Positions 30,353-50,982 are shown, counted from the first letter of the stretch. The stretch: 64,000 bases of DNA from Nymphaea colorata (GCF_008831285.2 NC_045144.1:20351716-20415715); one strand, 5' to 3'. Numbers and translations are program-made. Notes: generated by a model from the letters alone, not told the origin.

Positions 30353-33300
30353 ATGGCTGCAGCTCTCTCTACGCCTTCCTTTTCCCTTCCCTCCTGCAGG
30401 GCAATAGCCCCTTGCAGGGGCTCCTCCTTCAACCCCTTGTCGTTCTCGCCATTTCATGGCAAATGCCATCCTCTCCCAACGAATTCGAGGTAATGACCGG
30501 ATTTCGATTCCTTATATCTGATTTTAATTAGACAAGTTTTACTTATGCCATTGATTCCTTTTTCTTTTAATAGGCGGATGGTCACTGTGGTTGCTTTGCA
30601 AAGTGATGACCAATTAGTGGTCTAAAGGATAACATGGTCTTGGTTGGTAACTTCGTATGGGTTTCTCGGCAACCATGAATTGTAGATTCTGAGTTGGTCG
30701 ATGGATGGTTTTCCAGTTTGTATTGTTCGTTTTTCTTCTTTAGTGTTTGTTGCTGTCGGAAACTCGTGGATTGGTTGACCTTGGGAACTGGGCTGTTGGG
30801 GTGTTTCCCGAGGGGGTTTTCTGCTCATGGGTTTGACTAGATAGCTAATTTTGATGTGTTTAGTTCGTTTTTCGTGCATAAACGGCGGGACTTGGAGTAA
30901 TTGAATTTTGCTCCTTCTCAAGCCAATAACCTCAACATGTAAGGCGATATACTTTTCTCTGTCATGAGGCGTGGTAAAATTATTGAGGAAAGTCCATTGT
31001 AGATCAGTTTGAGATTAGCGTAAGCTTGGGTAGGTGGTACAAACGACTACGCACGATTTGAATTAGTAACTGATATTTACTTTATCTTTTCCTGTCAGAA
31101 GGTATTCTTCCATACTTAATTTAAAGAATTTGGAATTGAATCCAAACAGGGCTTATCCATCACTTGTCTGCCAAGAGACCAGCAAGGAAAAACTAAGATT
31201 CATTGACTCGGTGCCTGAGATCTCCTGATAAAATTTGCATGCCAAATTTTTTGAAACCCTAAAGGGGAATTTATGACTGATAAGTTGGAGCATTGTCTTT
31301 TATTTGCTTTTTCCGATATCTGAATCTGCATGTGTTTTTTGCAAAAGAGATTGTTCTTTTTGGTACTTTGGTGGAGTTAAATTACATCATGGATGTTAGA
31401 ATTGAATTTGCAATGTAAAGATGGCTTCAAGTCCGAACTTGAGATTTAACAATTTGTGTATTCAAATTTGGTAGCAGGAACGATGTACAGTTAATTATGA
31501 TGCTAAATTAGCTAGTTGAGTAATATGGCCTACACTTCAATGCAGGAAATTGAATTTGATGAAAGCAATGGTTTTGCAAGATAAGAAGAAAATTGTGGTG
31601 ACAACTGAGCTTAATAGTCTACCAGTTTTGAAACGTACTGATGAAGAACCTGATTGCTCAGTTGAAAGCACATCTTGCTCGGTTGAAAGCCCACCTAGTT
31701 TTCTTGAGAGTTGGGCTATAAAAGTTGAACAGACTGTGAATGTATTGCTACTGGTACGTGTTTTTTGATTTGAATACTCAATGCTTTTGCTTGATCATCT
31801 AAATGATGGACAACGTGCACTTTCAGAAATTCCTTCATTGGAAATTGATTCTTGCAGTGAAGCTCGTAAATTTGGATGTTTTTTTCTTCATCATGCAATA
31901 TATTTGCTCACAAATCTTTGTTTGCAATATACATATACTCAGAGTCTTAGATTCATAAAATAATGGAAACTGCTAGAGAACGATCACCATCATATCAAGT
32001 TGGCAATAATCCTACATATTGATTCATTTTCGTGATTACTGTTCATCACCGTAATAATTTTTGTTCTCAGGTTATCTGTTGTTATAGTATGAAGGTTCAC
32101 ATGTGTCATATGTTGCTAAATACTTCCTTTTTCTTCATGATGACAATGACTGGCATGATCTAAATGAAAGTGTTAGCATCTTACAAGAAGGTCTGTGGCA
32201 AGAGGAACACTTTTTTCTCCTAGGCAGACATGCAAAAGATGAATGGTGTTAACTGTTTGAAGAAACTGTGGGGATGACAGGCTGAAATAATCCAGTGATG
32301 TAACCAAGAGAATATCAGGCTAAGGGCTTAGCTCTTGTCATAACTGTGACACCGTATTAGGGTCAGTTCTTGCCTTACAATGTATTAGGACAAGAGGAAG
32401 TAGGGGAACCATCCACCTTTGTAGTTATAACCACATACTATTCTTACTGTTAATTCCTAAGCAGTTCTAAAGAGCAAAGTTTCATGTTTTGTTATTAGAG
32501 CAAAGTTTCGTGTTTTGTTACTTCATAGTTGATCAATACCTATGGATACATCCATCATTTCTTACTTAAGCTTTGTTCGAAATCATTTCGACAGTATATT
32601 TTGATTTATGTTACCAATGAGAAGTATCAGCGTACTACATGCTTTTGAAGTTAGCTGTAGATTAACATATAGTTTTTTGGAATTTAGGAACCATATAGGG
32701 GAGAAACTATTTAGGAGCTCACAGGATCATTGTTTAAGTTAAAGGGTAAGAATTTGAAGATGTGTCCTATCTTCTCTTTAATCTTGTGAAATATTGTCAA
32801 ACTACTCAAACTGACAACCGGGCTTTTGAGGTTTCATGAGGTGGCCCACCCACTTATTCTTTTAGAGCTTAGTAACTCATGTCTTTATTTATCATTCCTC
32901 ATCTGGTGATAAAGTTAATACTAGGTGTTTAATGCAAAAACGACAGAAAAACAAATGAAGTTTGTGATGAGCCCTCCAAAGTTTTGACTGTTTCAGGCTA
33001 TCTAACTTTGTAGACCGCTCATCTGTTTTTTCATTGGATGCTGTAGTTTGGGTTGTTTCCTTATATTAATGCAAGAATTCCTGATTTCAGAGACTTGTTG
33101 GTTTAAAAATATGATGTTGAATTGGCATTGTTGCTTTGTTTTTCTAAACAATTTAAAAGTTTACCAGTTTTCTGGTCGCTGTTTCTGTTTGGCATTAATT
33201 TGTTTCTGGTGTTGTCCTGATATTTCAGTAGAGGTTGTTGGTTTTGATGAGCCAGGGTGGAGTTTCTCATAGTCTTAGAAATCCTATATGCCTGACTTGG

Positions 33301-36300
33301 TTCTACAGAGCTTGCCTTCAGTCCTTTATCTTATTGGATTATGATCTTCTTGCAAACATTCAGACATACTGAAATGTGGAACTGTATGAACATGTCATTG
33401 AGTCTAGTTTGGACATCTCTCTCTCTTTTTCTCTACCTTCCTCTCTCCACACGAACACAGACACACAATCATATACATATACACATAATAAACATATATG
33501 TACTTTATACATATTCGCATCACATGTGGATACATGCATACTGGCACAGGAGCAGAGCATGAAAAAAATAAGGATTTAGTTTCAATTTAGGTTTTATTTA
33601 TTAATTTAGTTTATTTGGATCTTGTTCTAGTAGTTTAGGGTTTGATTTGTTGTTACTTTGTTTGGATCCATATCCAGGGGTTCTGTTTTAGGCTATATAA
33701 AGATGTTTGGACCCTCATTTGTAGTTAGTCTTCGAATCAATGAAGCCCTAATCTTCTTTGAATTTCCCTTCTTTCAGTTATTTTATTTCTATTCCTTTTC
33801 ATGTTCGCTTTGATTTCCTTAGTTCAATTTAGGTATTGACTGTGGGTTAGAGGGGCAGTCCTCTTCCCCACTGCATCACACACCCAGTTATTGATTTTCC
33901 CGACTGCAGAAGTTGAGAAAAGGGTTCTAGAAAGTGTAAGTCATCTCTAAGAGAGGAACCACTTTGTGAAAAATGGGGAAGTGTAGATTCTTCTAATTGT
34001 AGTATTCCAGATCTGGTTGGTTAAAATTCCAATAGCTACCTTGTAGAAGATGCAACATATTTATCTCAAGTTTTCCAGACTAGACATACTTGGGTTTTTG
34101 CTTCTGGTCATTGATCCACTTTATTCTAGCTGTCTCTGCAACCTAATCTGCTCTTATTTATTTTTTTGACTTCTTAGATGAGGATTTCCTTAGTTCTTTT
34201 GGTTTTTCTTTTTAAGTATCTTATAAGTTATTGAATAAAGTTTCTTTTAATATGAGAATATTGTTACATGCTTCTAGGAATCAGTTTCTTTTCAAGTAAC
34301 TTATAAGTTATTGAATAAAGTTTCTTTTAATATGAGTATTGTTACATGCTTCCAGGAATCAGTTATTAAAATCTTAGATGCACTGTACCAAGAACGTGAG
34401 TATGCAAGGTTCTATGTACTTGAGACCATTGCACGAGTACCATATTTCTGTAAGTCATATATCTACATTGCCAGATATCCTATTTAGTGTCATCACATTC
34501 ATCTACCTATTTCCAATTCTCAGTGATCTTGTTGCATTCTGCTTCTTTTAATACCGCCGTGGTTTGTTGCTGTTGGGCATGCATATATATTTCCGATCAT
34601 TTTGTTGCAAAGAATGAAAACTTACCATGACATGATCTGTTTATAAGCATTAAACGTAAATGGAGTGTTTTTTTGTAATTCTACTTGGGTCTTCTCAATA
34701 CATTTTTCAGCCTTTTTTGTCCTTTTTGGAAGTTAGGTGATGAGCCCACATGATTAAGACGAAAAGGTCTAAAAGCGTTTCATGAGAGTCTCAAAATTAT
34801 TGACTGACATGGAGACAGACAGACTGTATGTATCTTTAGATTGTATCAACTAGCTAATATTGTCAACCCACTTTAAGCCATTGGGAGATATTTGTAGCTA
34901 AGATGCCTCTAGCCAAAAAAAGAAGGAAAAAGTCAATTAAAGGACAAAAATACTTTGAGAAAAGAAAAGCAGTTTTTTTAAAGGCTATCTCAACCACACG
35001 TCTCATGACTCATCTAAAAATTGAGGATTGACTGACATAGTTGACACCATTAGGTAGTTGACACAATACAGATGCAATATGTGTGTGTGTGTGTGTGTGT
35101 GCGTGTTCATGTATGTATATTTTTTTGTCTATCATTGGCATTTATTTTAGCACCCTTGGCTAAAATATCTCTTTCATGATATACTTTTTTCATTTTTCAG
35201 TTTGGCTCGTAAGACTGGATTTCATATTTTCTCTTTTTAGATAGTCATATTTAATGATAGATTGAGACATCAAGTTTGCTTTTCATTGCAGCTTTCATAT
35301 CTGTTTTGCACATGTATGAGAGTTTCGGTTGGTGGAGGAGGGGTGATTATTTAAAAGTGCATTTTGCTGAAAGCTGGAATGAGTTGCATCATTTGCTAAT
35401 CATGGAGGTTCAAGTTCTTTCCATCTGTGTTCAAAATTGTGTTCCATTGTGTTTTAGCATGCTTAAAAGAACCCCTTACATATTTATAGCATTTTTTTGG
35501 TTCTGTCTTGGTTCAAATTCATGTATATTCTCTCTATTGGGATTCTTCAGCATTCCTTATATTAATTGTATTTTCTCTTACCCTTTCCAGGGAGTTTTTG
35601 TAAACTGTATTCTTGGTTGGTGTGTGCTTGTATTGTATGTGTAGCTTTTGAATATGAACATTGTATTGTAGGTATAGTCTTCTGATAGTCATAGAAATGT
35701 ATTTTAGAGCTGGAGGATTATGCACTCAAGGTAGCTAATTGGTTCCTGTATTCCCTCAACAAAAATGTCCTATCCTGCTTGTGTGTGCATGTATAGCTTT
35801 TGAACATGAATATAATATTTATACTTTTTGGTCTTATGAGGAAGTCGTGGTAAATGAATGCAGCTAGAGTGTGATGCAGTTGAGAGAGCTAGAATATTGG
35901 CCGTCCCAACTCCCGATAACTGTGAGTGGGTAGTATTGCTTACATGTAAGCCTGCATATTATTTAAAAGAAATGAAACTTGGGGAGGTTGTTCTGTGAGC
36001 CAAAGGGTACACCTGCAGACCATGTTTCACAAATTTCTACTAGATAATGTAAGATAAATGTGATGTATGAAATATTTGATATGGGTTGGACCATCTTTGT
36101 GTTCTTCATTTTCTTTTGAACATGTTACTTACTTAACCTTTCGATTTCAAAGTGACCCTCTTACTCTTCCAAGACTTCGTTCTTTCTCTTTAAGGCATCT
36201 TGATTGTAAGAAGAGCCATATATTGCTTATGCAACATACAACTTTTTTAAAGCAAAGGATAGGCTGGTACTCGTTCATGTTTTTTAGGAGGGATTGCTAT

Positions 36301-39300
36301 TTTACGTTTTTTATTTAGATAACATGCAAAAATCACACAACGGAACACATAATGCAATTTTATGTACACATTTCAATTGCATTGGCATATTGTGCTGTCC
36401 GATCATTGTTGATGACAAAGAGGTTCACCCCCTCGACTCACTTACTGTTATGCAAAGATAATAAGAATATCAATACAATCAAAGCATTAAAGGTTGTAAC
36501 AAGATTTGTCAATGCTCTATGACTATTGAGTTATTTTTGGCAACAGGAATAGCATTTTACTAATTTCTTTGTGGTTCCTGACCAATTTCTTTTCATTCCA
36601 ACTTAGTATGCTTCTGTTTTGCCTGCATTTTATTGGACTTTTTGTGGCATGTGATTTTCTTGTGACCAATTGAGCAACTACAATTTTCTTCTTCTTTTTT
36701 GTTTCTTTAAGTGAAACTGTTTATCTGATATACCCCAACGCTTCTGATATGATAGTTTGTGGTCTGCAGGAATTAGGTGGTAACAGTTGGTGGTTTGATC
36801 GATTTCTTGCTCAGCACATAGCTCTGTTCTATTATTTCATGACTGTTTTCATGTATCTAATAAGCCCAAGGATGGCATGTAAGTATCAGCTCTTTATGTG
36901 TAAATCTGAGTTGATTAACAATTTGGAATTATTGATGTTTGTGTGCATGTTCTTTTTTCTTCTTAATATCTTGTATTTACCTAGTATCGTGTTGAAATGA
37001 TGTTTTAACTCACATATACACACACTATGCCATGATTATCCATAAGAGCGTCCTTTTGTATTATGTAATTTGTCACGGTGTCTGTAATGGACTAATACCT
37101 TGAAGTTGGGTCTATTGGTTAGTACAGGGAATCAAGTTGCCTTTTCTCGTTTGCATTAGGAGGCTGATTGTTTTGAAGATTTTGTTACAACATTGAAACA
37201 AGAAAGAAGCTACTACTTTTGACCTAATGTTAATGTGAATGCATGTTCTTACCATGGGACATGCTTTGCCTTTTCTATGTGGCTTTAGGTGCGAGTTGGT
37301 TTAATCCAGGGGTATATAGTGTATAGGATGAGAGCATGCTTCAACTATTTTGTACGGTTGTGGGTACGAGTTTGGTTTAAACCTTGGTACCCGTGGATTC
37401 CAACAATTTAGAAGTTGATTTCCACTAACCAACCTGTAGATCACATCTGCAATGGAAAATTTGTGGTGAAAAGAAGGAAAAAAAAATTGATTGTATGTGC
37501 GAATCAACTCAGAGATTATATATATATAAGACGTGGTATTCCTGTCTATTTGTTATTCCTAGTTGGACAACATTCTGATTTTTTTTTTTTTTAATTTTGA
37601 GCAGAGATGGCTTCCTTGATTTCTGAATTGCTTTATTCACCATTCGTTCTGATTACTTCATCATTGGTTATCTAACTGCATTTAAGGAGTTTTAAGGCAA
37701 CATATATTGCTGTTAATGGGAAAATCTGTTAACTGGCATGCATGCACTTTGCCATGCAGACCATTTTTCTGAGTGTGTAGAGTTGCACGCATATTCGTCA
37801 TATGACAAATTTCTCACCCTGAAAGGAGGTAAGCTTTGCCTTTATGTCTTCTTGCAATGGGTTCTTGCAAAAGGTTTGTGTTACATACTAAAACATGTAG
37901 CATTACATTGCTGTTTCTTTTAAAGTTCTTATGTATGCTGTATACCTTTGAGACCAATTTTGCACACAATTTTATAAATTATGTTGATATAGGCTCGTTA
38001 TCTGATTAAGGAGTTATAAAATATCCATACGTTTCCTTGAATTACAAGTCATGCTGAAGCATTATCACTTGTTTAACAGAAAAGCAAATTGTCTTGTTGC
38101 ATGGTGCTGTAACTTTTCATATTACCCATGGGCGGACATAATATTAATATATTTCCAGTGGTCTTGCCAAATAAGAACTTCATGCTCCAGCTATAATTAA
38201 CCATAGTACTACAGAAGGAAAAGTCTTCTACTAATGAGGGCTTTCTGTGGTTTCTTCTCGACAAAACTATTCAGGGACTCCTTAGGAAATTCTTGGGCAT
38301 AAAGAGGGCTATTTGAGATAATATTCTGGTTTTGCAATCTTCTCAGAATTCCCCATTAACTGCTTTAGACAGCTTTCCTTTTGTTTACCATCAACTTCTT
38401 AGTATATTTAAGTAATGGTCCACCGATCAAATAGAAACAGCAAGATGAGGTGGCAAGTTCTTCACCTCTACCTCTTCGTTAGACTAATTTAGTTCCGTAA
38501 TGCAGTTTGTTTCCATTGCATATGTTATAGGTGCCTGATTTCAGTTGGGAGTGCTTTACATGCTCTTGAACCGATGTCATTCGCTAGAGGCTTCTCAGTG
38601 ATTCTCATGCACCTACAAGCCTGTTAAAGGACCTGAACTGGCAATTAGCTTTTTTTTTTTTGTTATTTATTAAGTTGAGGTGGGAAATATATCAGTGTTG
38701 GCTTTAACCTTATTCACTGTCTCACATTACAGTTAGTTACCTTTGACTCACCAATAACACAATTCTTGGCACCAAGATTTCCTACCATATAGGAGGAACC
38801 TTTCTTTTTCTACTTGACTCCTGGGAAAGTATGTACATAAAGGATAGTGAAGAAGAAATCATTATTCAATTAAATGGAGACAAAAGAAAAACTCCATTTT
38901 TAATGCTCTGACTTGGACCTAAAAGAACTATCATGGAAGTGATCTACCAATCAGTTGCCACTCATCCATGTTATTTATTTTAAACAACTTTTTCAGTTGA
39001 AACATTTGTTTGCCATAGGACTTTTGCTACTGAATTAGTAATCTTATTTTTGTAGTACAAGAAAATGACAATCTGTTCTTTACTAATGGCGTAAAAGGGA
39101 TCACCTAAAATTGTTCAAGGCAATGAATGAAGAGATACAAGTTTTCAATTTGCACATGTATGGTACATTGGAGGTTAGAGCTACGCCGCCTAATCAAAGA
39201 TATGTTTTTTTTTTTCACTGGATATTCTTTAAAATTAGATGTAAATTTTGTGCAAGCGTCAAATGTATTTTTTTTCTGCTTTTGTTGAGAGGAATACCAC

Positions 39301-40245
39301 ATTCAGAGAAGAGATCCCAAACGTGATGGTGCATTACCATATTTTTGTATGTATGAGAATTCTTTGGCATGCCTCTGTCATGGCCTTTCGTATGTTCTAA
39401 TAGTTAAATGGAACTTCATAGTTGCTTTATCTTACATCATGAAACAATGTAACATATTGGTTTCTTAAGCACTAGAAATTAAATTCACAAAATCATGCCT
39501 CTCTTTTCATTGTTTGTTGGTTTTCTGTTATTTTTGTTGGCTTATCGAGTTTGATATATCATAGCTACTTTTGTTTATCGAATATCCTTATCTATTGGAA
39601 CTCATTGAAGCAGTTTAAGGTGTGTCGGTGTAGAATTTGAGAAGTTTTCTAAATTCAAAGAGAAAATGTTTGAATAGAAGTTAACTCATATATCACCAAG
39701 ACTTTGATGTTCTACTGTTGCAGATGAGCTTAAAAAATTACCTGCACCTGAGGTTGCTTTGAAGTACTATACAGAAGGGGACCTGTACTTGTTTGGTATG
39801 CAGTATATGCACATCTCTCACTGTCAGTTCATGGTGTCAACTGTCAATTTGGTTAAATCCTTTTGTATTTTGTTTCAGACGAATTTCAAACATCTCGAGC
39901 TCCAAATACTAGGAGACCAAAGATTGGTAATTATTGACGTCATCAATTTTAATGCTATATGATTTGTTGTTTAGCTTGCCCCCAACATGTGATAAAACAC
40001 ATTTCACCTGATATTTTTTTATTCTATATGTTGCAGAGAATCTATATGATGTATTTGTTAACATTAGAGACGATGAAGCAGAGCATTGTAAAACTATGAA
40101 GGATTGCCAAACCCATGGAAACCTCCGATCACCTCATTCATCTGCTGGTTCGTGTAAGGAATCAAATACAGTAGCTTCCAAAGATTGTGCAGGCATTTTC
40201 GACTGTTTAAAGAAGTCTATAACCACACCTCCACAGGAAGAGTAA
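30353..40245 (+). CDS. PTOX: Plastid terminal oxidase (ubiquinol oxidase 4, IMMUTANS), nine exons
   Basis: Predicted 353-residue thylakoid plastoquinol oxidase, a di-iron protein of the alternative-oxidase family that passes electrons from plastoquinol to oxygen and supports carotenoid desaturation. Exons: 30353-30489, 31546-31753, 34356-34449, 35292-35407, 36770-36878, 37760-37828, 39724-39795, 39879-39926, 40037-40245. All junctions keep frame. The length matches Arabidopsis IM (about 351). The N terminus is Ser/Pro-rich with Arg and no acidic residues at first, as expected of a transit peptide. Iron-ligand regions are [27 protein letters not shown] and [10 protein letters not shown]. Exon 8 encodes the 16-residue [16 protein letters not shown] segment specific to PTOX and known to be needed for function. 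The C terminus keeps the family's FDCLKKSI. A duplication upstream of exon 3 supplies a second in-frame acceptor. A plastid ycf2 fragment lies just beyond the stop. Confidence 0.97.
34206..34364 (+). repeat. 80-bp tandem duplication of the PTOX exon 3 acceptor
   Basis: Two near-identical units share ttataagttattgaataaag, tttcttttaatatgag, ttgttacatgcttc and gaatcagtt. The second unit ends in the real acceptor (ttccag at 34350-34355) and the first nine bases of exon 3. The first ends in a copy of it (ttctag at 34272-34277). The two acceptors are 78 nt apart, a multiple of three, and the stretch between them has no stop codon in the exon 3 frame. Confidence 0.9.
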
Positions 40246-40324
40246 TACGAAGTTTGAAATTTGCGGTGGGATGCTGAGCGCAGCCATCTGGGATTTAAAG
40301 TTGTAGCATATACTTGTAAAACCT

Positions 40325-41213
40325 TACATGATTTCTTCTTCATATAGATAGATATAGGATCTATGGAGCAATTACTTAGAAGTACATTTTGTGCAACAGC
40401 CCTTCCTATCTGATAGAAAAGGATCTCATGATACTGAACGGATCTTACCTGGGATCGCAAATCCCAAGTTTGTCTATGAAGAGCTGATCTAATTGTATTA
40501 GTGTCTATAATTGATTTCTTTTGTGTAATACTAATTGATAGGACCTCATTGGTAAGTGCTACAAGATCTCGTGCATTGGAACCCATGGTTATGGATCCGA
40601 ATCCATTAGTATGGGACATTTTCTTTTCCAAGCGGAATCCCCTAGTATATGAAAGAATGAAAAAGTGCTTTCGTTGTTGTGGAATAAGAAGCCTTCGTAT
40701 CTTAATGCATGTATTTGATTTATTCGGAGCTATTAGAGCGGGATCCACTTTTTGGGGAATATGAGTCGAAGCAATAACAAGAATATTTCTAGTGGAACAT
40801 CTTTCACAATCCCTGGGGAGATGGTTCACTAATAGACCGAGGGATAAGTAATTCGACTCATTCACATAAAGATCATGAATGTTTGGAATCCATATTATGC
40901 AAGGAGACATTGCTTTTGCTAATTCTAATGGAAGGGTGATCTCAAATTGGTCTATTTTCGGCGTCATATACATAGTTAGCACATTCGGCATAGTTAGCAG
41001 CTCCGTATCAAGGTCATCATCGTCACGATCATCAATATCGATATCGTCACGATCCTCAATATCGATATCATCAATAAGATAACCTTGATTGTCATCCAGG
41101 AACTTGTTCGGAAATACCGTAATGAAGGGAACATAGGAGTTTGTCACTCGGTATTTGACAAAATATGATCGTCCAGTTCCTATAAAACCTATCACTAAAA
41201 TACCCCTACCCAT
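40325..41213 (-). pseudogene. ycf2: Nuclear insert of plastid DNA: ycf2 fragment
   Basis: The minus-strand translation matches the middle of plastid Ycf2, a large AAA-type protein of the plastid inner membrane. It starts at the nucleotide-binding loop ([10 protein letters not shown], normally GSIGTGRSYL). It continues through [37 protein letters not shown]-like and [10 protein letters not shown], and stops matching after SIYMKKKSC near 40325. The insert covers only about 295 of the roughly 2300 Ycf2 codons. The frame is open throughout, with scattered replacements and an enlarged Asp-rich stretch (about 41000-41080). The open frame runs on past the breakpoint to 40134, antisense to the last PTOX exon; that tail is not Ycf2. 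No plastid start, neighbours or the rest of the gene are present, so it should not make functional Ycf2. Confidence 0.95.
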
Positions 41214-42509
41214 CCTTGTAATAAATTTTTCATGAGAGAGGCATTTTTGCCTTGGCTTACAAGTGGAGCAACAAATCTAGACTGAAAATTTATAGTTCAA
41301 TTAACAGAAAAATTCCCTTCTATCTAGTAACAGGGTCCTGTACAGCTCTCTCTCTCTCTCGTATGCACACAAAACACACACACACGCACATGTATTTATT
41401 GTTGTAAATAAGCTAAAGAGAGTTATTATCATCTTTTCTGTTTTCGGTTCACATGTTGGAAGTGGTCTAGTAAAGGGGACCAGACCTGTGAATCGACCTT
41501 CAAGATCTGTCATTGATAAATTCAAGAAGTGGTTCTTCCATTGAAATCTAGCATCCCAAGTGGAATTCAACATAGTTACATGCAGAACATCTTAAAATCG
41601 AACTGCTGCTCCACGTGAAATATGAATTCCCTCCTACATTATTCCCTTTTCCCCGTCACGAAGACTGTCAATTCTCAGCTTCAACTATATTTCCCTATGC
41701 ATCTGAACTGCTGATCCATATCAATCTGTTTGCTTCTCAGCGTGTGTTTCTCCTACAATGCGCGCGTGTCCATCCCAGACGTTGTCAAGGAGGGAGGCAG
41801 TCTCAGACACTTACAGCATAGAGGTGCCGTGTGACTGGTTCCATTGCTACCTTGGGATGTGGGAAGGGTGTCTCTAGCTTTCCATTTTGTGCTTGATTGA
41901 GCAATTATATTTTTGGTATGGATCATGGATGTTTCAAAAGTACATAATGAGGCATCCAATCCACTCATACAAACACGCGTTCAGGGCATGTTTGGAACGC
42001 TCGTACGAGGAGTTGGCGACAACCCATCTAAGACACCCTCCGCCATGAAAGATGAAGGATTTTATATTAACGCGATGCCGTTGTGTAGCAAAGAGTTGTC
42101 GGCGGAGCAGTTTTACCTGATTGGCAAACCTGAGTACAGATCGACTCAGTTGTGTTTGATGGAGAAAATTATAACCTGGTTAATTGGATTTGAATTCCAA
42201 CATGCAGTTTCCACCGGTACTACCAAAAAACCTATTGTCATTGCAACAGATGATATATTTTCTCATACATCTTCCTAAATGGTTTCTTATATAAGAAGAT
42301 GAGCGAACAAAACATTTTACATTGTTTTCCCAAGATATGTATTTATTCTACTTACTTAGCACTTTAAATTGCTCGCGACTGTCGTGCTTTGCTCTAGAGT
42401 TCCTTTCATACACAGAAACAAGAAGACAGAAAGAGACTTAATGGGTGTTTGTGGTTGGTTCAGTATGCACAATGAGCTTACCCTTGGATTCAGATATGAA
42501 GGATGAACT
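41214..42509. other. Intergenic region between ycf2 insert and lipase 2
   Basis: This is single-copy-looking sequence and the 3' flank of lipase 2. A minus-strand open frame at 41301-41573 includes a protein-like stretch (TDLEGRFTGLVPFTRPLP) that I cannot identify. A short CT tract and a CA tract lie at about 41345-41390. No gene is supported. Confidence 0.45.
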
Positions 42510-49411
<6,902 letters not shown>

Positions 49412-49759
49412 GTTCTGGTGTTCCCTGGAGCATTGGCAAGAAGTCCATCTCTTCCCATTTTAAAGCGAGTCAAGTAGAATAAAATGCTTTCAGAAGAGAG
49501 AAGGAAAACGGATACTTTTCCTTTTCATTGAGGCTTATGAGCTATGTCCTGTCAGGATCATCACATGATTTTCTTGTTGCTTTCTTTCAAATATCACTTT
49601 CATTGAATTCCGTCCATGCACATAAATCAACGATTATATCACATCATCCACTAGATTTGAATGTATCTTTAAATTTTCTGATTAAATACTTAATTGTTAT
49701 CAGGTTTTGTCTACAAATACAAAATTATGATGTTTCGAACTACCTCACCAAGATTTAGG

Positions 49760-49799
<40 letters not shown>

Positions 49800-50124
49800 G
49801 ACCATCAAATAGGTGGGTTAAATCAACATAAGATATATATATATTAATTGAATTGATTATTAGCCATACGATATATTTACTTGAAAATTTACAAGATATT
49901 ATGCGTAAAATTTTGCCTTTAAAAAATCAGAACATGCTTGTGATACAGTTTTTCCAAAAGTACGGTTTATATCCATATGAACCATTAATCAAGTTGATTA
50001 GATAACTCATAATCAATTTACAAAATTCTCATATTTATTGAGTCTACACAGTTTATAGACTATACACACACAAATGTGCATTCCTCCAGCCACCCAGAAG
50101 AATCCGGCCTCTCACAAAAATCAA

Positions 50125-50291
50125 AGTCGGAGTCAGAAATTTTTCATGAAGGGGGCCGAATTATAATTGCAAAATTTTAACATGAGCTAAAATATAATTT
50201 TTTAACATATTTATATAGGATCAATGATTTTTCATATATATATTTTTTTAAGGGGAGGGTGGGGGGCACAAGGCCCCCCTGGCTCTGCCCC
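50125..50291. mobile_element. MITE of the GGCGGAGCC family, copy 2
   Basis: The sequence starts agtcggagtcagaaattttt, contains gggggccgaattataat and ends ccccctggctctgcccc. It is the same family and orientation as 48105-48285 and 50797-50982. Confidence 0.6.
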
Positions 50292-50796
50292 AGCCAAAAA
50301 TATTATATTTATGTCAGATTCTAGTGATTTGAAGATGAATTCCTATTGAATGAAGCACATGCTAATGCTATGTTGTCCAGTTCAATTAAGGAATTAAAGA
50401 AGCTAGAATGGTGAGCTTGTATGGAGGATGATGATGGGGAATAGTTAATGGAATCTGGCTTGCTTTGCACATGCCATACTTTTAGAAGTGATTTCTGTCA
50501 GACGTTGCTTGGCACCATCTCTTTTATTTATCTCAAGGAGAAGTAAAGGGAGGTGGATGAAGTGCTGTAAAAAGGAAGCCTGTGTAGCCTTTTCAATTTG
50601 GAATCTGTTGGAACAAAATGTAAACTAGCACATGTTCTTCAAGTATAACTGGCAAACATAAGAGACAATCTACTATGCAGTAGTGGAGAAGCCTTTTTTT
50701 TTTTTTCTTTTGAAGGGGGCACTCATTCACAGATTTTCAGGTCCGAAGGGGCACTCACAGGAGTGGAGGCAGGATGAGGCGAGGGGCTGGCAGCAA

Positions 50797-50982
50797 GGGC
50801 GGAGCAAAAAATTTTTTATGAGGGGCCGAATTAAAGTTATAAAATTTTTAGATGTATCGAAATATCATTTTTCAAAATTTTTATATAGCACAAGCCAAAT
50901 TTTTTAAAATTTACATGTAAATTTTTAAATTTTTTTTTCAGGTGGGGCCAGGCCCCTACAGGCCCTACCTTGGCTCCGCCCC
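50797..50982. mobile_element. MITE of the GGCGGAGCC family, best-preserved copy
   Basis: The left end gggcggagc and right end ggctccgcccc are inverted repeats. The interior has the shared words gaggggccgaattaaag, gaaatatcatttttcaaaat and acatgtaaat. It is about 186 bp and non-coding. The flanking target duplication is unclear. Confidence 0.65.

Noticed and set aside
40134-41213. A 359-codon minus-strand open frame as a nuclear protein gene
   Set aside because: Its first ~295 codons are an internal plastid ycf2 fragment and the remainder is antisense to the PTOX 3' end and last exon. It lacks its own start context and the rest of Ycf2.
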